The notes: generated from the sequence alone by a model not told the origin. DNA of 64,000 nt from Brevibacillus panacihumi (GCF_003710985.1 NZ_RHHT01000046.1:1-64000); one strand, 5' to 3'; positions 1 through 8,511 are shown, numbered from the stretch's first letter. Translations and numbers: made by a program.

Positions 1-51
1 AAATATTAGCTGGTTTCCTCTGCTCCGCTACAGTTGGAGGACCACTAATCA

Positions 52-79
52 AAAAGGCGGGTCAACTTCCCGCCCATTT
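52..79 (-). terminator. Rho-independent terminator of the DUF2621 gene
   Basis: GGCGGG (56-61) pairs with CCCGCC (69-74). Read on the minus strand the stem is followed by a T-run, just downstream of the stop at 101. Confidence 0.75.
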
Positions 80-100
80 CTCATTTGGTAACTAGCGGCT

Positions 101-541
101 TCACGCCTCCGTGTGCAGATATTGTTTATAAGGCGTATAGTCAATCTGCTTGGACTCCAGATGGGCGATCAGCCATTTATGGTCCCGTTTTGGCGTGGCG
201 ACGATATAACCCTTTACAATCAGCTCGGTCGAGATCGTCTCTGCCTTTTCCTCCAGCGCCAGCTGTCCGATCTTGGCCGCGATGGTGCGTCTGGCTACGT
301 CGCGAAACAGCTGCGGCACCGGTGACACCAACTCATTCAACAGCTCCAGTCCTTCATCCGTCCACCGAGAGCGGGTCTGATCGATATAGTAATCCTGCCA
401 GTCAAGATCGGACTTGCCGTCTTGCTTGGGCATCGATTTCAAAAATTTGCGGAACATGAAAAAGCCGCCAATAAACATCAGACTGACCAGAACGATCGAC
501 CATCCCACAATAAAGAGGGAGAACCCCGTGGTCATTTGCAT
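101..541 (-). CDS. DUF2621 family membrane protein (YneK-like)
   Basis: A 146-residue protein with one N-terminal membrane helix (about residues 5-30, rich in V, L, I, F and G) followed by a basic, soluble, mostly helical cytoplasmic part. Length and the pattern FMFRKFLKSMPK then DLDWQDYYIDQTR fit the DUF2621 family, which in Bacillus includes YneK; no biochemical role is established that I can name. A second ATG two codons downstream is an equally possible start. It is monocistronic, with its own terminator at 52-79. Family assignment is by recall of conserved blocks. Confidence 0.75.
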   Translation of the reverse strand: MQMTTGFSLFIVGWSIVLVSLMFIGGFFMFRKFLKSMPKQDGKSDLDWQDYYIDQTRSRWTDEGLELLNELVSPVPQLFRDVARRTIAAKIGQLALEEKAETISTELIVKGYIVATPKRDHKWLIAHLESKQIDYTPYKQYLHTEA

Positions 542-711
542 GCTCGTACACCTCGTTTACCAGGCAAAAATTGCGTATTACCCAAAGTGTAACGCATTTT
601 GCCCGCGACAACAAACTTTTTGTGCCATTGCCCAAGTGCGGTGTTTGCTCTTCCCAAGCGCACCTAACATTGTGTATGATAGGTAGTAAACTTATGAAGG
701 AGTTGACGCTT

Positions 712-1086
712 ATGTTCAAGCTTGGACAACGCGTCGTCATCGTGGCCGACTCCTTTGAACAAGGTTTGCCCATTAGCGAATACGGTTACCTGATCGCTCG
801 CGACCGTAATCCAGACAGTGCTTTTGCGTGGATTGTGCGAATCCCTAAAATAGATAAGCAATTCCCCGTTGTCGAGGAGGATATTGCGCTGGAACAACAA
901 ATCCTGGAAGAGGAGGCGGAGCGAGTATCTCGCGAGGCCTTGCTCGATTACGCACTAGCGACACGCAACGAAGCTCTATTTCGCCAACTGCTGGGGATGC
1001 AGGAAGCGGATGCGGCTAATGACGAACCGGTCAAGGAATCAATGGAAGAATTTATCCGCAAAGTAAACATGAAGGCCTGGATTTAA
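712..1086 (+). CDS. Hypothetical acidic protein, 124 aa
   Basis: The ATG at 712 is chosen because AAGGAG lies nine bases upstream; the frame is open further upstream but without a ribosome site. The product starts with a short beta-rich stretch (KLGQRVVIVADSFEQG), includes a glycine/tyrosine segment, and ends in a strongly acidic, probably helical C-terminal half. No membrane segment, signal peptide or recognised catalytic motif. It lies 63 bases upstream of the TPR gene in the same direction, so the two may be cotranscribed. Function unknown. Confidence 0.75.
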   Translation: MFKLGQRVVIVADSFEQGLPISEYGYLIARDRNPDSAFAWIVRIPKIDKQFPVVEEDIALEQQILEEEAERVSREALLDYALATRNEALFRQLLGMQEADAANDEPVKESMEEFIRKVNMKAWI

Positions 1087-1149
1087 ACGGGGACAAGGAC
1101 CGTCGCACCCTAAAGAACATTTTACGGGAAATGAAAGTGAGGCTGTTTC

Positions 1150-2112
1150 ATGTCTGATTTTGTGACATTTACAAATGAGTTTGGCCAAACGGTTCAGATG
1201 TCGCGCGAGGATTACCAGAAAAAGGTGATCCCTGCCAATCTGGATCGATACTGGGACGACAAGGACAAGTTGCGGAATTTCGCCATGGAATTGGCGAAGG
1301 AGCAGTTCAATGAAGAGGCGGCAAGTGCGGCAGACAGACTGCTGGAACTTTACGGCCCGATCGAGTCAGCCCTGATTTTTCGGGCTGTCGTACATATGCA
1401 AGCGAAGGAATTTGAGCGCGCCAAAACCATCCTGATCAATTGTCTCGACCGTTTTCCCGCCTCCGGTACGGCCTGTACCAATCTGGCGAAAATATACGGA
1501 GCAGAGGGAGACGAAGCCAAGGCTTTTGAAATGCTGGAGACGGGCCTGTTCAAGGATCCCAACCAGGAAAATGCCCTTAATCTGTACGCGCAGGCGTTTG
1601 TGAACAGCGGCAGAAAGGATGAACTGCGACGTCGATTGGAAACGCTCTCTTCCAAGGAAGGCGCATGGCGTCCCAAACTTCATCTGGCGCGGCTAGCGCT
1701 GACGGAAGAAAATCTGCTCAAAGCGATGCAGTGCTACCGGGAGGCAATCGAAGGAACCAACGACCGCTTCGAGGTGGTCATGACCGTCACTGGAGAGTTG
1801 GGACAAGCAGGGTATGTGTATCAATTGATCCAAATCTGCGAGGATTACTGGCAGCCTGATTTTCCCTATCCCTATGCCGGCTTCAACTACGCGAACGCCT
1901 TGCTCGCGACGGATCAGAAGGAAAAGGCCATCGCGATCCTGCGCCACATGCAGGACCATCTGGCAGACAACTACAAGCCGATGGTAGACCATTTCCTGGC
2001 CCGAATCCCTGGTGCGGCGGAAGTGGAAGCTGCCGCGGAACAAAAAGTGGCGCTTGAGCAAGCAGAAAATCCGGCACATAAAAAAAGCTGGTGGAAGTTT
2101 TGGAAATCATGA
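1150..2112 (+). CDS. Tetratricopeptide-repeat protein
   Basis: A 320-residue soluble protein built almost wholly of helix pairs. TPR-like signatures (small residue at 8, A/F at 20, P at 32) recur from about residue 55 to 265, for example around FERAKTILINCLDRFPASGT and AKAFEMLETGLFKDPNQENA. No signal peptide or enzymatic domain, so a scaffold or protein-binding role is inferred. The C-terminus is an unusual basic/aromatic tail (KKSWWKFWKS) that could touch membrane or a partner. A strong terminator follows at 2134. Confidence 0.85.
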   Translation: MSDFVTFTNEFGQTVQMSREDYQKKVIPANLDRYWDDKDKLRNFAMELAKEQFNEEAASAADRLLELYGPIESALIFRAVVHMQAKEFERAKTILINCLDRFPASGTACTNLAKIYGAEGDEAKAFEMLETGLFKDPNQENALNLYAQAFVNSGRKDELRRRLETLSSKEGAWRPKLHLARLALTEENLLKAMQCYREAIEGTNDRFEVVMTVTGELGQAGYVYQLIQICEDYWQPDFPYPYAGFNYANALLATDQKEKAIAILRHMQDHLADNYKPMVDHFLARIPGAAEVEAAAEQKVALEQAENPAHKKSWWKFWKS

Positions 2113-2133
2113 TGAAAGATGTGGAATGAACAG

Positions 2134-2181
2134 AGGCTATCTCTTCGTCGGCGGACGATTGGGATAGCCTTTGTTTTTTTT
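2134..2181 (+). terminator. Rho-independent terminator after the TPR gene
   Basis: Perfect arms AGGCTATC (2134-2141) and GATAGCCT (2163-2170), followed by a long T-run. Confidence 0.85.
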
Positions 2182-2255
2182 GGGCGGTTGGGAATGAGTA
2201 TCACTTGTATGATCCATAAAATGTTCATTGGAAAAAAAGAAAAAGAAGATGTATG

Positions 2256-2289
2256 ATTAAAATAATTATTAGATAGTATTTATTTTAAT
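2256..2289. promoter_or_regulatory. AT-rich inverted repeat upstream of the CDF exporter (candidate operator)
   Basis: ATTAAAATAA (2256-2265) and TTATTTTAAT (2280-2289) are perfect inverse arms around a 14-base spacer. The element ends about 18 bases before the start codon, where a repressor would block transcription. AT-rich dyads are typical of ArsR/CzrA-type metal sensors, but no regulator gene is adjacent, so the ligand is a guess. Confidence 0.4.
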
Positions 2290-2307
2290 ATTGAGAGGAG
2301 CGTTCCC

Positions 2308-3243
2308 ATGAAATATGCCGATTATCATCATCTCGACCATGTAAAGGAACAGCAAAAATCAAAGAAAACCCTCTGGATCACATTGCTGTTGACCCTGTTT
2401 TTTACCATCGTAGAGGTCGTGGGAGGAATTCTCTCCAACTCTCTTGCACTCCTGTCCGATTCGGCCCATATGATCTCTGATGTCATTGCGCTGGGCTTGA
2501 GCATGACAGCCATCTACATGGCAACACGAAAGCCGAACCAGAAGTACACGTTTGGCTTCCTGCGCTTTGAAATCATCGCTTCGTTCTTAAACGGGTTAGC
2601 CCTTGCCATTATTGCGATCGGTATCTTTATCGAGGGAATTAATCGGATGATCCATCCCCAAGACGTGAATCTGCAGCTCATGCTGCTCATTGCTTCAATC
2701 GGCTTGGTGGTCAACGTCGTGCTGACGGTCATTTTGAGCCGGAGCACCAAGGAAGAAGACAACCTGAATGTAAAAAGCGCACTTTGGCATTTCTTCGGAG
2801 ATTTGCTCAGCTCCGTCGGCGTCATTACATCTGCAGTTTTGATCCACTTTACAGGCTATTACATCTTTGACCCGTTGATCAGCATGGTGATCGGGGGAAT
2901 CATTTTTGTCGGAGGGGCCAAAATCATTCGCGAGTCGCTAGCTGTATTGATGGAATCCGTTCCCGAGAAGTTCGATCTGGATCAAATCCGGGAAGACATC
3001 GGACGTGTCGAAGGAGTAGAGGATGTTCACGAGCTGCATTTGTGGGCGGTGACTACAGACCATTACTCGCTGACTGCGCATGTTTTTGTTCGGGAAACGA
3101 TTCAGCCGTTTTGTGTGATCATGGCAATCAACCATCTTCTGAAGACAAAGTACGGCATCGAACATTCGACGATTCAGATCGAGGATCCAGCTATTTTGGA
3201 TCATGGAGAATACGGCAAAAAGTTTTTGCTCCAGCATGCGTGA
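2308..3243 (+). CDS. czcD: Cation diffusion facilitator (CzcD-type metal exporter)
   Basis: A 311-residue CDF antiporter that would export Zn2+/Co2+/Cd2+ against protons. It has a short His-containing N-terminus (HHLDH), six predicted membrane helices to about residue 210, and the two intramembrane metal-site motifs, LLSDSAHMISDV in helix 2 and HFFGDLLSS in helix 5. The cytoplasmic C-terminal domain (about 215-300) carries the ferredoxin-like fold pattern with HELHLWAVT. Start is the ATG preceded by GAGAGGAG. Monocistronic between two terminators. The dyad at 2256-2289 suggests metal-responsive control. Exact substrate cannot be read from the sequence. Confidence 0.92.
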   Translation: MKYADYHHLDHVKEQQKSKKTLWITLLLTLFFTIVEVVGGILSNSLALLSDSAHMISDVIALGLSMTAIYMATRKPNQKYTFGFLRFEIIASFLNGLALAIIAIGIFIEGINRMIHPQDVNLQLMLLIASIGLVVNVVLTVILSRSTKEEDNLNVKSALWHFFGDLLSSVGVITSAVLIHFTGYYIFDPLISMVIGGIIFVGGAKIIRESLAVLMESVPEKFDLDQIREDIGRVEGVEDVHELHLWAVTTDHYSLTAHVFVRETIQPFCVIMAINHLLKTKYGIEHSTIQIEDPAILDHGEYGKKFLLQHA

Positions 3244-3264
3244 CAAACACGTCAGGACTTACGC

Positions 3265-3308
3265 AAAAAACGGTGCTGCTCGATCGCTTGCGAGCAGCAC
3301 CGTTTTTT
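3265..3308. terminator. Bidirectional terminator between the CDF gene and the ABC permease gene
   Basis: An 18-base perfect stem (3265-3282 with 3291-3308), A-rich on the left and T-rich on the right, so it serves both convergent genes. Confidence 0.92.
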
Positions 3309-3316
3309 GATGCTAT

Positions 3317-4123
3317 CTATTTAAACTGGCTGGTGAGCCGCCGTTCGAGAAACGCGACCCCTTGGTACATCAAGGTGGCGACGACTGCGATGATGGCGAG
3401 GCTCATCATGACCAGGGTAAAATTAAAGACTTGGAAGCCGTAGATGATCAGATATCCCAATCCCATCTGCGAGACGAGAAATTCTCCGACGATCACTCCG
3501 ACCCAGGAGAGGCCGACATTCACTTTTAATGTGGCCAGTATGGTCGGAATCGTAGACGGGAGAATCACGGTGGTAAAGATTTGCCGCTTGTTGCCGCCCA
3601 GCGTCTGCACGACCTTGACGAAGTTCGGATTTACCTCGCGAAAGCTGGTGTAGATGTTGATGGTCGTGATAATGACGGAAATCGCTAATCCCATCGCGAT
3701 GACGGAGGTCAGACCTGGACCGAATAAGACGATAAACACAGGTCCGAGCGCAACCTTGGGCATGCTGTTGGCGACGACGAGATAGGGCTCCAGCACGCGG
3801 GAGAGGAAGGGGGACCACCAGATGACAGAGGCGAGCAAGGTACCCAGCAGCGTTCCGAGTACAAAACCCACAATGGTCTCCCATACTGTCAGCCCGACGT
3901 GGGGGAGCAGACTGCCATCGAGCAGTTGCGTCCACAGCAGCGCGATGATTTTCGACGGATAGCTGAAGATCAGGGAATTGATGAGATTGGCGCGCGACAG
4001 CAATTCCCAAAGGCCGATAAAAGCCGCGAAGAGAAAGAGCTGGGTGACGAATACCCAGGTTCGAGTCCGTCCCTCCTTCTGGAGATACTGCTGATGGACG
4101 GCTTCAATTTCCTTTGCTTGCAT
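3317..4123 (-). CDS. ABC transporter permease (SsuC/ThiX-like)
   Basis: A 268-residue integral membrane subunit of the BPD_transp_1 family, with about six helices and the EAA-type loop (VVQTLGGNKRQIFTTVILP) that contacts the ATPase. The ATG at 4123 is preferred because GGAGGTGG lies just upstream; the frame extends further 5' inside the ATPase gene. It overlaps the ATPase stop by 20 bases, indicating translational coupling. Last gene of a three-gene operon with the ATPase and the lipoprotein. Related permeases serve sulfonate, taurine and thiamine-precursor importers; the substrate is unresolved. Confidence 0.9.
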   Translation of the reverse strand: MQAKEIEAVHQQYLQKEGRTRTWVFVTQLFLFAAFIGLWELLSRANLINSLIFSYPSKIIALLWTQLLDGSLLPHVGLTVWETIVGFVLGTLLGTLLASVIWWSPFLSRVLEPYLVVANSMPKVALGPVFIVLFGPGLTSVIAMGLAISVIITTINIYTSFREVNPNFVKVVQTLGGNKRQIFTTVILPSTIPTILATLKVNVGLSWVGVIVGEFLVSQMGLGYLIIYGFQVFNFTLVMMSLAIIAVVATLMYQGVAFLERRLTSQFK

Positions 4124-4910
4124 CCGACACCACCTCCATCTCTTTCCATACCTGATGAAATACGTCCTGAAAGCCTTCCTGATTCCGTGCTTCAAACGGG
4201 AGGGCATTGCGAATAGCCGGCGGTATCGTCAATTCCATGCGCACCTGTCCCGGATTGCGGGATAAGATGGTCACCCGATCTCCGAGCGCGATCGACTCGG
4301 AGAGATCATGCGTCACCAGAAGAGCGGTTTTTTTATGGCGGCGCAAAGTAGTAAATACGAGGTCCTCCAGCTTCAGCTTGGTATGGTAATCGAGCGCGGA
4401 AAAAGGTTCATCCAGCAACAGCACATCCGGCTGGCAGGCGAGCGTCCGTACGAGAGCTACGCGCTGCCGCATGCCGCCGGACAATTGGGTCGGCGATGAT
4501 TTGCGAACATCGATCAGCTCCATTTCTTCCAGCAGGTGCAACGCGTATTCTTCTGTCTCTTTGTTGCGGATTCCCTGTATCTCCAGACCGAGAAATACAT
4601 TGTCCTCGATGCTTCTCCAGTTGAACAAGTAGTCTTGCTGAAGCATATAACCGACCTGCGAAGACGTCCCGCTGACGGGTTTGCCATCGATGAACAGCTC
4701 GCCGGATGTGGGCCGCTCCAGTCCGGCAATCAGGGACAGCAGGGTCGTTTTCCCGCAACCGCTGGGACCAACCAGACAAATGAACTCGCCTTCCTCCACG
4801 CGCAGGTTTATATCCTTGACCGCCATGAAAGCCCTGTGCGCGGATAGGTAGAGATGGGTCACGTGGCGAAGTTCAATTTTGGCCGGCGTAGAAGGAGTCT
4901 TGTTCATCAT
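4104..4910 (-). CDS. ABC transporter ATP-binding protein (SsuB/ThiZ-like)
   Basis: A 268-residue ATPase of the nitrate/sulfonate/taurine class. Walker A is GPSGCGKTT, the Q-loop lies in YMLQQDYLFNWRS, the signature is LSGGMRQR, Walker B is VLLLDEPFSALD and the H-loop is LLVTHDLSES. It drives import by the permease downstream (20-base overlap) for the lipoprotein upstream (3-base gap). Two ATG codons in tandem are possible starts. Confidence 0.93.
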   Translation of the reverse strand: MMNKTPSTPAKIELRHVTHLYLSAHRAFMAVKDINLRVEEGEFICLVGPSGCGKTTLLSLIAGLERPTSGELFIDGKPVSGTSSQVGYMLQQDYLFNWRSIEDNVFLGLEIQGIRNKETEEYALHLLEEMELIDVRKSSPTQLSGGMRQRVALVRTLACQPDVLLLDEPFSALDYHTKLKLEDLVFTTLRRHKKTALLVTHDLSESIALGDRVTILSRNPGQVRMELTIPPAIRNALPFEARNQEGFQDVFHQVWKEMEVVSDASKGN

Positions 4911-4913
4911 GGT

Positions 4914-5909
4914 CTACTTCCCTTCTTTAGCAGCTTTGGCAAACGTCGTATTCACCAGCTTGGTGTAATCGGCAGGTTCCTTCAGCTCTCCCGCTTCGTT
5001 CATAATGTCCTGAAGCTGTTTCCATTCTTCTTCATCCAGGATCGGGTCAGCAGCGTAGGAGCCTTGTTCCAGATAACGCTTCACAGCACTTTCCATGATC
5101 TCGGGTTTGATCCCCTCAAAGTACTTGGCAATGACTTCTGCTGTTTCTTTGGGAGAGTGGCTGGCAACCCACTGTTGCCCTTTGTATACGGCATTGGTAA
5201 ACTTCTGGATAGCATCCTGATTTTTATCCAATGTACTTTGCTTTGTCATGTACACGGTATACGGGACCGTTCCGCTTTCTTTTCCGAACGAAGCGACGAC
5301 ATGGCCGATGCCTTCCTGTTCAAAGCGGGACGCTTCCGGTTCGAACAGTTGCACGTACTGGCCTGTGCCAGAAGCAAAAGAAGCGGCGATATTTTTGAAC
5401 TCTATGTTTTGGATCAATTCAAGATCATTCTGTGGATGGATATTGTGTTTTTTGAGCACGTATTCCCCGACCATTTGCGGCATGCCGCCTTTTCGCTGCC
5501 CAAGGAAGACGCTGCCTTTCAGCTGATCGAAGGAGAAGGTACCTGTCTTTTCGCGGGCGACGAGGAAGGTGCCGTCTGTCTGTGTCAGCTGCGCAAAATT
5601 CACCACTCGATCCGCAGCTCCTTGCTGTGCGACATAAATGCTGGTTTCGGAACCGACGAGTGCCACATCGATGCCGTCAGAGAGGAGTGCAGACATGACT
5701 TTGTCTCCGCCAGGGATGGTGGATAATTCCACCTCCAGCCCTTCTTCTTGAAAAAAGCCCTTTTCCAATGCGACGTACTGGGGGGCGTAAAATAGAGAAC
5801 GGGTTACTTCACCGATGCGGATTTTATCTGGAGCACTGGAACAGCCGCCCAAGATTGCCATGGCTCCCAGGCCTACTGCCATTCCCAGATAGAGAAGGCG
5901 TTTGATCAT
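4914..5909 (-). CDS. ABC transporter substrate-binding lipoprotein (NMT1/THI5-like)
   Basis: A 331-residue solute-binding protein with a lipoprotein signal: KR at 3-4, a hydrophobic core and lipobox LGGC with Cys23. The mature part has the NMT1/SsuA layout, opening with RIGEVTRSLFYAPQYVALEKG and the motif DVALVGSET near residue 80. Such proteins bind hydroxymethylpyrimidine precursors or sulfonates. No TPP riboswitch or cysteine-type leader is seen in the 150 bases upstream, so neither substrate is supported by regulation. First gene of the operon with the ATPase and permease. Confidence 0.9.
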   Translation of the reverse strand: MIKRLLYLGMAVGLGAMAILGGCSSAPDKIRIGEVTRSLFYAPQYVALEKGFFQEEGLEVELSTIPGGDKVMSALLSDGIDVALVGSETSIYVAQQGAADRVVNFAQLTQTDGTFLVAREKTGTFSFDQLKGSVFLGQRKGGMPQMVGEYVLKKHNIHPQNDLELIQNIEFKNIAASFASGTGQYVQLFEPEASRFEQEGIGHVVASFGKESGTVPYTVYMTKQSTLDKNQDAIQKFTNAVYKGQQWVASHSPKETAEVIAKYFEGIKPEIMESAVKRYLEQGSYAADPILDEEEWKQLQDIMNEAGELKEPADYTKLVNTTFAKAAKEGK

Positions 5910-6060
5910 TAAATGTCCCTCCTTGCTAGGTTTGTCGTCTGAGGTAAGGTATGCGATTCGGGAAAAAAGGGTGAATGCCCAGATGAGCGGACAGACACCT
6001 AAATGCGTGATCAGGGCTCAAGGAGAAGACTTCCAATCAAAAAGGAGATGCACACTCACC

Positions 6061-7038
6061 GTGATTGTTACATTTTTGGGTACAGGTTCAGGAGCGCCGA
6101 CCACCAAGCGCAATGTAAGTGGAATCGGGCTTCGGTTTTTACAAGCTGGGAAATGGTGGCTGTTCGATTGCGGGGAAGGGACCCAGCATCAATTGCTTCG
6201 CGCCCCGATGAAAATCAGCCAGCTGGAAAAAATCTTTATTACACATCTGCACGGGGACCATCTCTACGGCTTGATCGGACTTTTGGCCAGCCGTTCTTTG
6301 CGCAATGGCGAAGCATCTCCGTTGGATTTGTACGGTCCCCCGGGTCTGGATCGCTACTTTCGCGCCATCATGGAGACGAGCCCTGTCCATCTGCACTATC
6401 CCCTGCAGATCCATATCGTCAGCGAGGGAGTCGTATATGAGGATGAGGAGGTCGTTGTCACCTGCCGTCCCGCCCGGCACCGGGTCATGTCATTTGCTTA
6501 CAGCGTGGAAGAAAAAGAGAAGCCGGGTGCCTTCCAGGTAGAAAAAGCGAGAGCGCTCGGGGTTCCGTCAGGTCCGATCTACGGGGCGTTGAAGCGGGGA
6601 GAACAGGTTGTTCTGCCAGATGGACGGGTCCTGGATGGACGTGATTTCGTCGGGGAGGCTCAGCCAGGCCGTAAGATCGTATTCAGCGGCGACACCGAGC
6701 CCTGCCAGGCGGTTCTACAGCTTGCGCAGGGAGCAGATTTGCTGGTGCATGAGGCGACCTATTCGCAGCAGGACAAGGATCTGGCGGTTCGCAGCGGCCA
6801 TTCCACTGCTCAGGAAGCGGCTCAATTGGCACGGGATGCAGGGGTGAAAAGCCTTTGCCTGACTCACTTCAGCCCGCGTTATGAGGATGAGGAAGGGGAG
6901 TTCACGATGGAGGACCTGCTGGCCGAGGCGCAGGCGATTTTTCCGAATACGACATTGGCGGAGGATTTCTACAGTTTGCCGGTCAAACGTGAGCGAAAAA
7001 CCATGGGAGGAAATGAAGAAGCCTGCTATAATGGATGA
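6061..7038 (+). CDS. rnz: Ribonuclease Z (tRNA 3'-processing endonuclease)
   Basis: A 325-residue metallo-beta-lactamase-fold nuclease that cuts tRNA precursors after the discriminator base. The GTG at 6061 is chosen because the product then starts MIVTFLGTGSG as in RNase Z; AAGGAG sits 13 bases upstream, slightly far. The zinc motif THLHGDH gives H62, H64, D66 and H67. Further ligands are H in CRPARHRV, D in FSGDTE and H in LTHFSPRY. The family exosite arm lies near residues 150-185. The small gene at 7066 follows 27 bases downstream and may be cotranscribed. Confidence 0.95.
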   Translation: MIVTFLGTGSGAPTTKRNVSGIGLRFLQAGKWWLFDCGEGTQHQLLRAPMKISQLEKIFITHLHGDHLYGLIGLLASRSLRNGEASPLDLYGPPGLDRYFRAIMETSPVHLHYPLQIHIVSEGVVYEDEEVVVTCRPARHRVMSFAYSVEEKEKPGAFQVEKARALGVPSGPIYGALKRGEQVVLPDGRVLDGRDFVGEAQPGRKIVFSGDTEPCQAVLQLAQGADLLVHEATYSQQDKDLAVRSGHSTAQEAAQLARDAGVKSLCLTHFSPRYEDEEGEFTMEDLLAEAQAIFPNTTLAEDFYSLPVKRERKTMGGNEEACYNG

Positions 7039-7065
7039 TCATTACATACAGGAAGGGAAGGAAGC

Positions 7066-7287
7066 ATGAAACGGATTGTTTTTGCGACCCCGGAGGAGTT
7101 GGTGGAGCACTGCCTGCGCGAAGAGGTAAGCCTGGTTGTCGAGTACAAGGATGAAGCGAACAAGCAACGGCAGATCGTCCTGGCATCGGAGCAGCTCTCC
7201 CAGGCACCGATCTATTTGCGCTATGAAAAAGCCGAGGCGTATTACCGCAAGGATGGCATCTTTTTTGAAGTGGTTGTTCAAGGGTAA
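7066..7287 (+). CDS. Small hypothetical protein, 73 aa
   Basis: Begins at an ATG preceded by GGAAGGGAAGGAAG and lies 27 bases after rnz. The product is soluble, slightly acidic and beta-prone (SLVVEYKDEANKQRQIVLAS then FFEVVVQG), without cysteines in a motif or a signal peptide. I do not recognise the family. Position suggests an operon with rnz and possibly the membrane protein at 7338. Confidence 0.7.
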   Translation: MKRIVFATPEELVEHCLREEVSLVVEYKDEANKQRQIVLASEQLSQAPIYLRYEKAEAYYRKDGIFFEVVVQG

Positions 7288-7337
7288 CTGGTAAGGGATA
7301 GATAGAGCGGAGAATAGGAGAGGAAAGGTGAAAGGCA

Positions 7338-7994
7338 GTGTCCGGTATACGGATTGGCAGGCCGATCGTGATTCGTTACGCCATGTTTGTGCTGGGGCTG
7401 TTTGTCTGCGCCTTCGGTTGCGTGCTGACGATTCAGGCGAATATGGGGGTTGCGCCCTGGGATACGTTTCACATTGGTTTGCAAAAAACATTTGGATTGA
7501 CGATCGGGATTTGGTCTCAGATTGCGGGTGTCGCAGTCATCATGGCCTCTTACCTGCTCGCCAAGATCAAGCCCACTTTTGCCATGTTCCTGAACATGGT
7601 TTGTTTTGGCCTTTTTCTGGATTTGTTCATATGGTGGGGGATCGTGCCCAAGCCGGAAATGATGGTGGAGCGCACTGTCATGTTTCTGGTCGGGGTTCTG
7701 ATCATGACAGTGGGGATAGGAATGTACCTCTCTCCAAAACTGGGGGCGGGGCCTCGTGACAGCTTTATGCTGGCGATGAATGAACGCCTTGGCTGGAGCA
7801 TCCAGAGGGTTCGCCTGATCATTGAGATTACGGTCTTGATTGCAGGAGCGTCGCTGGGGGGGCCGGTATCGGTTGGTACCGTCTTGATTGCCTTGTTGAC
7901 TGGCCCGTTGATACAGCGGACGATTCCCTTTTGGCAAATGGTGATGAAAAAACAATACGCGTTGCCGGAGCCAGTTGAGCGCCGAGCCAGTTGA
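7338..7994 (+). CDS. YczE/YyaS/YitT-family membrane protein (COG2364)
   Basis: A 218-residue protein with five to six hydrophobic segments and the twin glycine/aromatic motifs of the family, GVAPWDTFHIGLQKTFG (about 36-52) and GAGPRDSFMLAMNERLG (about 134-150). Relatives include B. subtilis YczE, which is linked to surfactin synthetase production, but most members have no assigned function. The GTG start has an AGGAAAGG site upstream. No terminator separates it from the preceding small gene. Confidence 0.8.
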   Translation: MSGIRIGRPIVIRYAMFVLGLFVCAFGCVLTIQANMGVAPWDTFHIGLQKTFGLTIGIWSQIAGVAVIMASYLLAKIKPTFAMFLNMVCFGLFLDLFIWWGIVPKPEMMVERTVMFLVGVLIMTVGIGMYLSPKLGAGPRDSFMLAMNERLGWSIQRVRLIIEITVLIAGASLGGPVSVGTVLIALLTGPLIQRTIPFWQMVMKKQYALPEPVERRAS

Positions 7995-8075
7995 TTTTCC
8001 TCTACGGCAGTAGTGAGGTGTCCAAAAAAAGGGCACGCAGATAGGCGATCGTCCAATCAGGTTAGACGTTTCGCT

Positions 8076-8084
8076 CATACAGTA
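8076..8084 (+). promoter_or_regulatory. Candidate sporulation -10 element for the YjcZ-like gene
   Basis: CATACAGTA fits both the sigma-K (CATAnnnTA) and sigma-E (CATACAnT) -10 consensus and lies about 33 bases before the start codon. I see no convincing -35, so this is tentative. Confidence 0.35.
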
Positions 8085-8116
8085 TGACTAGTTGCCGATA
8101 AAAGGAGGGAAAGCAA

Positions 8117-8212
8117 ATGAGTAGCATATTCAACGGTTCCGGATTCGACGATTTTGCTTTGATATTGGTGCTGTTCGTCCTGCTGACGATTGTAGGTTGT
8201 GCCTGCGACTAA
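8117..8212 (+). CDS. YjcZ-like sporulation peptide, 31 aa
   Basis: A 31-residue peptide with a short polar/glycine N-terminus (SSIFNGSGFDD) and one hydrophobic helix (FALILVLFVLLTIVGC) ending CACD. This matches the YjcZ family of tiny sporulation proteins, whose typical core is FVLIVVLFILLIIVG. AAAGGAGGG gives an excellent ribosome site. The adjacent SpoVIF gene mirrors the yjcZ-spoVIF neighbourhood of Bacillus subtilis. A terminator follows at 8246. Confidence 0.85.
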   Translation: MSSIFNGSGFDDFALILVLFVLLTIVGCACD

Positions 8213-8245
8213 TCAGTGGATAGGATCCGGTCAAGAGAAAACGAG

Positions 8246-8275
8246 AAAAGGGAGAGCTTCGCGGCTCTCCCTTTT
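8246..8275. terminator. Bidirectional terminator between the YjcZ-like gene and spoVIF
   Basis: AAAAGGGAGAGC (8246-8257) pairs with GCTCTCC plus CTTTT (8264-8275) around a six-base loop. Confidence 0.9.
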
Positions 8276-8280
8276 CTTGC

Positions 8281-8511
8281 TTATCCGAGGCGATCGTGCA
8301 CTTGTTTTTTGACAGAAGAAATTTGCTTGTCGCTTAGCTTGATCCCGACTGCCTTGCTTACTTTTTTAATCAGCTCGCCCAGCTTTTTGTCGTTTTTCAG
8401 ATCCTTTTTGGAATACCCTTTGGCAAGCGATTTAATATCGCTCATTTTTACTTTTTTCTTGCTCTTCTTGTTGATTTTTTTCAGCAGATCGCTGGCTTTT
8501 TCTTTTCCCAT
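8281..8511 (-). CDS. spoVIF: Stage VI sporulation protein F family (SpoVIF)
   Basis: A 76-residue, very lysine-rich, all-helical soluble protein. The run KVKMSDIKSLAKGYSKKDLK followed by KLGELIKKVSKAVG and KQISSVKKQV aligns with SpoVIF (YjcC), which in B. subtilis is needed late in spore-coat assembly. The ATG at 8511 is used because GAGGGGAG lies upstream; an in-frame ATG six codons earlier lacks good spacing. The YjcZ-type neighbour supports the call. The sequence is more basic than the Bacillus protein, so identity is family-level. Confidence 0.75.
   Translation of the reverse strand: MGKEKASDLLKKINKKSKKKVKMSDIKSLAKGYSKKDLKNDKKLGELIKKVSKAVGIKLSDKQISSVKKQVHDRLG

Noticed and set aside
4854-5726. 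A 290-codon plus-strand frame
   Set aside because: It lies wholly opposite the ABC lipoprotein gene and has no family signature.
5910-6060. TPP or S-box riboswitch before the ABC lipoprotein gene
   Set aside because: The conserved cores of these riboswitches are not present on the minus strand of this interval.
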